From Hofstenia miamia (taxonomy: Eukaryota; Xenacoelomorpha; Acoela): 64,000 bases of DNA. The stretch lies in contig SCFE01000004.1 in assembly GCA_004352715.1 (NCBI GenBank), positions 2,986,632-3,050,631 on the forward strand, in the 5' to 3' direction. Positions 57,818-64,000 of the stretch are shown here, in pieces. Every line of letters starts with the position of its first letter. Positions within the stretch are counted from its first letter, which is position 1. A model generated the notes under the pieces. The model was not told where the DNA came from. It did no database searches and saw only the letters and a program-made list of their open reading frames with translations. Position numbers and translations under genes: made by a program.

Positions 57818-58008
57818 CAGGGGCGTACGCAGGATTATCTGACAGGGAACATTTTAGTCTTGATCATGTTAGTGACCAAAAGTGGGGCGAAGCCCGCTAT
57901 CATTTTTGAAAAAATTTTGTAAAATAAACTGCAAAATGCATTTCACTACCTTAGTTTTAAAAACCTGTCGGGGACATTTCACCATGTTCATCCTTGAATA
58001 CGCCACTG
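57818..58008. mobile_element. hAT-type MITE, 191 bp
   Basis: The ends are CAGGGGCGTACGCAGGAT and, reversed, CAGTGGCGTATTCAAGGA. The flanking 8-mers CTTGTAAA and TTTGCAAA agree at 6 of 8 positions, as an old hAT 8-bp target duplication would. A GGGGCGAAGCCCGC hairpin lies inside at about 57883-57895. Confidence 0.78.
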
Positions 58009-58016
58009 TTTGCAAA

Positions 58017-59165
58017 TATTTAAAAATGACTTTTGATGCGGAAATACTGTTTCAGACATCATTTGTGAATTTAGTCTTTATATTAATGATGTTAAAACAC
58101 ATGTTTGAAGCTCGCAGAGCTCGAATAATTAAATACTAACTCCAACATAACTCTAGTTGAGAATTTGCACCGGTGTTATTCTCCAAGGAGATAGTGAGTA
58201 ATGTTTTGAAATGATATAAAAAAACGAAAATAAAGCAAAAATGCAGTTGAACTCTTCTCAAAGCAGAGCAAAAAACTAAGAGAATTCTTCTAAAATTGTC
58301 AAATTCTTGCCCTAATTCTGACCCTATTCTTAAGCCACCCTTTAAGAACCTAAATTTGAAGATGGTAGTAGAATTAAAATTGGGAATTTTAGTAGTAATT
58401 TTTTTAGAGCAGACGTTATACCTTGGAAGAGCCCTATTTTTGCACTACATGTATGCAATCGAATTTCCTGGTGTAGACTAGGTTATTCCAACACTTTCGA
58501 AATGGAATCCTGTCCGATAAAATTTTTGTAAAAAAAATTGGTGAGTTCGAGCAGTGTTCGAAAAAAACAGATTTTATCTTAAGTTAAATACGATATAATA
58601 AAGCTGAAATTTCAATTTAACACCTGACGAATTCGTGTTGAAATGAAGTTGAAATCTGTTAAAATTTGTCAATTTATGTTTTGATTGAACAAATTCGGTT
58701 TGGATCTGCGTTCTAGTAACGTTCATGTTGGTGTAATGTTTCCTTACGAATGATAGATTGAAGTTCAATCCAAGAGTTGATATGATGCACTCAAAAGTCG
58801 CAAGAAAGAGGTTGGAACTGTGATATGCACATACAACTGCTAAGAATATGGCTGTGTCAATGTGTTATGGCCAGCTATTTATTCCAGTGGCTTTAAAATA
58901 ATTCTTAAAGTCCAAGGAAATTTAAATTTTACCAAAATTTCTTCATTTTGCAAAATATAGGGTACCTTGCTTTGTGTGAATAACTTTCATGAAAAAGATT
59001 TAATCTCAATACTCCATAAAAGTGGCAAAGCGATGCAATTAATCGAAAAGACTAGATATCTCACTTTTTTATTGAGTTTCAGCATAATCTTTTGATGTCA
59101 AGATATTAGAAATTTTGTAGGTAGACCTGAGAAAAAAAAGATGCCATATATAGTTAATGCACGTT

Positions 59166-59206
<41 letters not shown>

Positions 59207-60231
59207 TTATAAATGTTAAACCTGGAAGACAGTATTAGAATACTCTTAAATTTATAGACTTTATATAATACTTAATTGCGATTAAGTTTTTACTCTGATT
59301 TGTGATTAGTAAAACCCAATAGTAAATTACGATTAGCCTTTTAGAATAGATTACTATGTGATGCTCAGGACGTTTCTACCGAATTTAACAATTGTTTCTA
59401 AGCTTAAATTCAATCAATTTACGTTTTCTAATGGAAATTTTACTGTGATCGTTATATGAAAAATAAGTTAATAGAATCTTAGATATGACTGATAAATGAG
59501 TGCATGTACATCAAAATACAATTACAAAGAAGTCTTTGTTTTGAGTAAATACTGGTTAACGTTAATGCAAAGTGCATAAATATACACTAATGCACATCAA
59601 TTTAGTAGAAATTTAAGGAATTTGGAATTACCTACTTTAGAAACCAACTTCACAACAACTTCAACAACCAAGTTGATTGAAAACTGACAGAGCTCTGTGG
59701 TAACTTTGGCCAATCTCTAATTTTTGGGTCCCCTGATTGTCAACAACGTCCTGGCTCTTCTTTGTGATTGGGTGTGGTTCCATTGACTTCATGTTTTTGA
59801 AAATGGGCTTCTAAGATTAAGTAACATCAGTAGTTAAAAAAGAAGGGATTTCTACATGCAGTCACCTTAAATTTTCATTTTTTCATTTAATGTTTACCTC
59901 TTTCCTATTGATTTTGTTATACAAAGTTTATTTAAACATATCTTTGATTTTTCAGACATTCAATTGCATATATGCAGCCACTCTATCTATCAGAATTTTA
60001 CCTATAGTTTTACTTAAGATTTCAATTTTTCCTATTTTTACATTATATCCTAATTTATCTATGATTTCTAATATTTATATAACAATAAGTAAAAAATATA
60101 AATTAATTAATTAATGTTTATAATAATTATAGACATTGTTTTTTTTTAAAAATTTACGTTAATAACAAAGTTATCTATATAGTTTAAAATAAAATTCTCC
60201 ACGTTGTAGAAAAGATTGGAAAGCCATTAAG
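58017..60231. other. Intergenic, no supported gene
   Basis: Contains (TA)n at 59169-59203. Frames at 58296-58481 and 59890-60114 have no domain resemblance. Confidence 0.5.
59169..59203. repeat. (TA)n microsatellite
   Basis: About 17 TA units. Confidence 0.95.
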
Positions 60232-61021
60232 TCATCTTTGATTGTAATAGTGTTCTATTGGAGCAATATGTTTTTTAAGAAATCTCAGTGGTAGATTTGA
60301 GTTTAAAAGTTCAATATTTCTATGTGAATCTTTAAAAAATCTTGTGAGAAAATACATTGATGATAATGAAATGTTAATGCATTTTTGTTTAAACATTCTT
60401 TTCAATGCACAAATTCGATTACCTGAAAATTCCTTATGTTTTAAAAGGGACTCATCTTTTAGCATTCCCAGAAAAAACTTTGATTGAAGCCTTCTTCTGG
60501 AATAGTGATTAATTCAATAGAGTTGATAGAATCATTTGTGGATGAGTCAATGCCACTATAATCCATATTTCTTCCATTACTTAAACTAATGCTACCTAGC
60601 AAAATGTCAATGATATCGTCATCATTATTACCATTGCCATGTTCTAATCCATCTGCACTAAATATTTGTAAATTATAAATGTGGGCAAATTGCTGTATTG
60701 AATTTAAGTATTCTTGCCTTTTGTTTTTTAAAAAATATCTATAAATAGTTTTTCATAAATAGAAGAAAATCTGACAAAGAGGGTATGACTTGTCAGGGCA
60801 GAGAAGCTTTGCAGTCCAGTTTGAAATTCTTCGAGGTTGGTTAATTTGGTACTTATTAGTGCTTTTCAATTCAAGATGCCAAAATTTCACACTTGAAATA
60901 ATAGCTCTTAAGTTGCTTTCAAAGAACCTTGTTCAATGATTCTATGGTATCCGAATTTCTCTTCTTTTCTTCGCATAATTTCTTCAATTCTATAGCCACC
61001 AATACAAACTTTTCATTCATA
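60232..61021 (-). pseudogene. Broken unidentified gene
   Basis: Read on the minus strand from an ATG at 61021: MNEKFVLVAIELKKLCEEKK (helical, charged), then stop or frame change; SSVKFWHLELKSTNKYQINQ and RRISNWTAKLLCPDKSYPLC in a second frame; KRQEYLNSIQQFAHIYNLQI with an acidic Asn/Asp stretch (GNGNNDDDIIDILLGS) in a third; and finally a 77-codon frame with CALKRMFKQKCINISLSSMY and FLKKHIAPIEHYY. Each piece looks protein-like, and together they suggest one gene of about 250 codons broken by several frameshifts or unrecognised small introns. The family is not recognised; an old transposon gene is possible. Confidence 0.35.
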
Positions 61022-62421
61022 ACACACTAACTAATATAAATATTCAAAATCTGAAAAATGAAACACAGGAAAGAAGTGTCTCCTCTTTTAATTAAGTCTT
61101 AAAATTGTGCTCTGTCGAGAAAGCTTTTGTAGGCGACAAGATTTCTGAGTTATCGTAGAGCACTCCTTAATTAGGTTTAGAACGTCATCAATGGAAAAAT
61201 TATTTGAGGTTAACAGATAACCCCTCGACCCTTAGAAATCATGACTATCGGATCCTATTTTATGAAGATAATTTGAAGGAATTTTAAGAAATCGGAATTT
61301 TCATCAAAAAATAGTTCAAGTAAAAGTCCATGGTACATAAGGTACTGAAATTCCATTTTTGCGCAAATTTCATTAGTGCACATGCACCAATAATTTGCAA
61401 ATTTCCTTATAGGTGTGGAGAAAAGTACTTGAAAACGTGGGATTATCCTCTTAAAAAGAAAACAAGCTGTTTAACGATATCCACTTAGTGAAACTCTTGC
61501 AAAATGTTTTGGCTTTGCTTAGACGGGAAGGTTTTCTTTTTAATCGTTGACATACTTAACATGCTTTCTCAAAAATATTTCACTGTTCAAGTAACTAGTA
61601 ACAAGCCTAAGAGTCAATTCAATAATGTGTAAAATACCTCCTTAAAATTTTAAATAAGAACAGATTTTCGTCTGTACTTAAGTCGAGTTTTATAATAAAT
61701 AAGTAGATTAGCTGATAGTGAAACATTTGTATACTTACAAAAGGACTAAATATATAATGATTAAACTATTTACATTACTATCACTGCGGCAAAACCAAAA
61801 GTTCACTTTGATTTTTGCAAATTTTTTAATGAATTTGTCTCCTTTGCTAACAATCTTAAAATTGAGGATTAACAAGTGGTAGTTTTCTTAATTCTTTTCA
61901 CTAGCATATGTGAGAAAAATGATGAATCCGCAAAAAAATCTGCAATTTTTTCATGTAAATTCGCTTCTGCATTACAATTATTTTTGGATCTCCATCTACG
62001 AATCTGCATGGATTTTTCCAATCTGTATGTCTATCAATGGTGAAGATGCTTTGTAACCGTGCCCTACAACAAGTAGTCCACTTTGGTGCTTATCTAGTTT
62101 GCATGTTTAGAGTATATATTCCTCATTGCGAAAATACATAATAGGATATATGGTATATGTAACATGTTCATAATGAGTAATTTCATTATTTTTCATTGAT
62201 TTGTCTTAGACAGCAGTTAACACATTTTACAAAATGTTGCCAAATATAAATAATCTAAAAATTTGAAAAAAAATCCAAAGTTTTGGCAAAAAAATCCAAA
62301 CTTTTCTAGAGAATGTAATACAAAAACAAATAGTTTTACTTGAAACGTTTACTGTCTTTTCCCATTGTATTAAATAAGAAGGTTGGCTATACCATTTTCA
62401 CATTAATTCAGAGACTACTAT
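61022..62421. other. Intergenic, no supported gene
   Basis: AT-rich, with nothing recognised. Confidence 0.5.
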
Positions 62422-63066
62422 CAGGGCCTTCTTAAATACACGGCCCGGTTATCTGAGTAATGCCAATTATTTTGGGGGGGGGCGATTTATTAACACCACC
62501 GAAAATCATGCTAGACAAAATAACTATACAAATGATACTATAGCCTAAGAGGTATAACAGGGTCAAACTTAGCTACATAATTGCTCGGCACACAAATCCA
62601 CGATAAGTTTGAAAGTGTATCACCTCTTCAAACTTGTCGTACAACCCGATTTCAGCGATCTAATTGCTTTTGATGTTTCTCGTCAGACAAGTATGTCGGG
62701 TAACTAAGTTTGACAGTGCATCACCCCTTCAAACAAGTGTGTTTTATTGTAATGGCCGTGTATTGAAAGCTTGTAGTGTTGCATTGTCAAGCATAGTTAA
62801 TTTTTTTTCAACAACCAGCAAAAGGCGTTTAAGAAAAAACGTAAAGATTTTGTGAACGTTTAAAAACAAACGTTTAAAGCATAATTGAAATAAAATCATG
62901 TATTTGCCAATGTTGATTTTATTTGTTATTATATGTGCACAATGTGCTTACAATTGATATATTTGATTTTATGAAAAATTATCAATTTTTTACAATTTTT
63001 TACTTCGGCCCCCAAACTTTTGTGCCTTACTGCAGATAATCGGGCCGTGTATTAAAGAAGGCCCTC
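62422..63066. mobile_element. MITE, 645 bp, long TIRs and 7-bp target duplication
   Basis: The left end CAGGGCCTTCTTAAATACAC and the reversed right end GAGGGCCTTCTTTAATACAC continue as inverted repeats for about 35 bp (to GGTTATCTG and GATTATCTG). CTACTAT flanks both sides exactly (62415-62421 and 63067-63073). Inside, two near-palindromes occur (62601-62639 and 62706-62738). The 63-codon frame inside lacks a domain. Superfamily not assigned. Confidence 0.85.
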
Positions 63067-63117
63067 CTACTATATAAGTATTTAGTAGTCTATTATTAAA
63101 TTCAGAAATTCATATTC

Positions 63118-64000
63118 AGAAATTCTGGAGTACGGGGTTCACCTGGATTATGAAATTGGCCGTGCAGAGCCATGGGTTCCTTCTCCGATCCAGTGCTTCA
63201 AGTGCCTTCGCTATGGTCATAGGGCTGCCGCTTGTGAAAGAAATCAACGTTGCGAAAACTGCGGTAAATGGCATACTCATCTGCCATCTGAATGCAAAAG
63301 GCGTCAAATATGCCAATTGCGGTGGAACCCACAAAGCAAATGATCGTACCTGTGACAAGCGTAAGGAGATCTTGGCAAATCTCATCCACGCCAATTATGA
63401 ATTTCATTAACATGAACATCCGAGGTTTGGTTTCCAACTTTGACCTTCTAAAACAGTCTTTGATTTCCTTCACTGAAATAGCGCTATTCTCAATTTCTGA
63501 AAGCTTTTTTTCTGAAAACGTGCCAGATTCTGTGATTTCTATTTTACGTAAAGATAGATCCTCTTTTGGTGGTGGCCTTATTACGTATTACAAATCCGAT
63601 ATTTTACTGAAGCCCATACTTAATTTTTCATGCAATGACCCTTAATCTTTTTGGTTTGTTATTGGAAGTCGATCGTTTAATTTTGTGTGTGCTCTGTATA
63701 TTGGGCCCCTCAATCTGAAGCTGACATTTGTGAGCATATCAATTCCTGCATTACTGAGTATCCTTTCGGGGAGAATGACATTTTGTTCATTTTTGGCGAC
63801 TTTAATGCCAAGCAATTAGTAAGTCTACTTGACTCACACGATCTGCATCAACTCGTTCGAAAGCCAACCCGTTTTTGTGGTATCTCCAAAGACTGCTTAG
63901 ACTTTTCATTATAATATACCTGAAGTTTTTCAAGATCCTGAGGTTTTACCCATGATTGGCTCATCAGATCATGCTCAAGTTTTGTTGCGCACAACTGTGC
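63118..64000 (+). pseudogene. LINE: end of ORF1 and start of ORF2 endonuclease, runs off edge
   Basis: 63130-63310 encodes CCHC knuckles in one frame (IQCFKCLRYGHRAAAC, RCENCGKWHTHLPSEC); the third (ANCGGTHKANDRTC) appears after a frameshift, with its first Cys lost. ORF2 follows at once with an apurinic-type endonuclease: NFINMNIRGLVSNFDLLKQS, DRSSFGGGLITYYKS, GDFNAK (catalytic Asp and Asn) and GSSDHAQV (the SDH motif, near 63955). Frameshifts near 63640 and 63910 disable it. The order ORF1 knuckles then endonuclease is that of Jockey/CR1-group LINEs. The reverse transcriptase would lie beyond the window. The 5' end lies about 50 bp after the neighbouring MITE. Confidence 0.82.

Overview
This is a 64 kb piece of an AT-rich nuclear genome from an animal, most likely an invertebrate. 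The signs are spliced genes with GT-AG introns as short as 48 and 76 bp, metazoan families (an anillin-like protein, TMEM26, an SLC18B1-type transporter), long (AT)n tracts, and dense decayed LINE, Penelope, Gypsy, hAT and mariner elements. The species cannot be read from the sequence. There is no prokaryotic operon, CRISPR array or rRNA. Six N-gaps of 16 bp or more, one 4-N gap and three single Ns break the window, and several near-identical duplications touching Ns look like unmerged contig overlaps. Three host genes are well supported, all on the minus strand: (1) an intronless MFS transporter at 17684-19024; (2) a short anillin-like gene at 25093-28737, rebuilt from four phase-0 exons plus a possible first exon, carrying the anillin homology region and most of a PH domain; (3) TMEM26 at 52996-56955, three phase-0 exons, with a mariner relic in its long first intron. 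They are unrelated functions that share only the neighbourhood. Weaker host candidates are a 127-codon ORF (33670-34053), an arginine/serine-rich terminal exon (37923-38075), a 96-codon ORF (39001-39291) and a broken gene at 60232-61021. Layout: 1-7.4 kb, a Gypsy-like LTR element on the minus strand (gag running off the left edge, its LTR), a decayed integrase on the other strand and a second LTR copy; 10.5-12 kb, a LINE with an internal tandem duplication; 12.4-17.5 kb, a foldback element, a hAT-type relic, a duplicated segment and a TIR element; 17.7-29 kb, the transporter and anillin-like genes with a LINE between; 28-32.7 kb, Penelope-like tails, another LINE and assembly duplications; 33-45.6 kb, ORF candidates, a 152-bp satellite, a hAT-type MITE, a second LINE of the 23 kb family and a foldback element beside gaps; 45.6-52.9 kb, mostly empty, with a (TA)n-linked repeat family and a striking run of three abutting hairpins; 53-57 kb, TMEM26; 57.8-64 kb, two MITEs, a broken gene and a LINE entering the right edge. 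The most unusual items are the three-hairpin block (51432-51501), the Penelope-like 3' ends meeting at a (TA)n tract, and the compact anillin-like gene. All family names rest on reading motifs by eye, without database searches.
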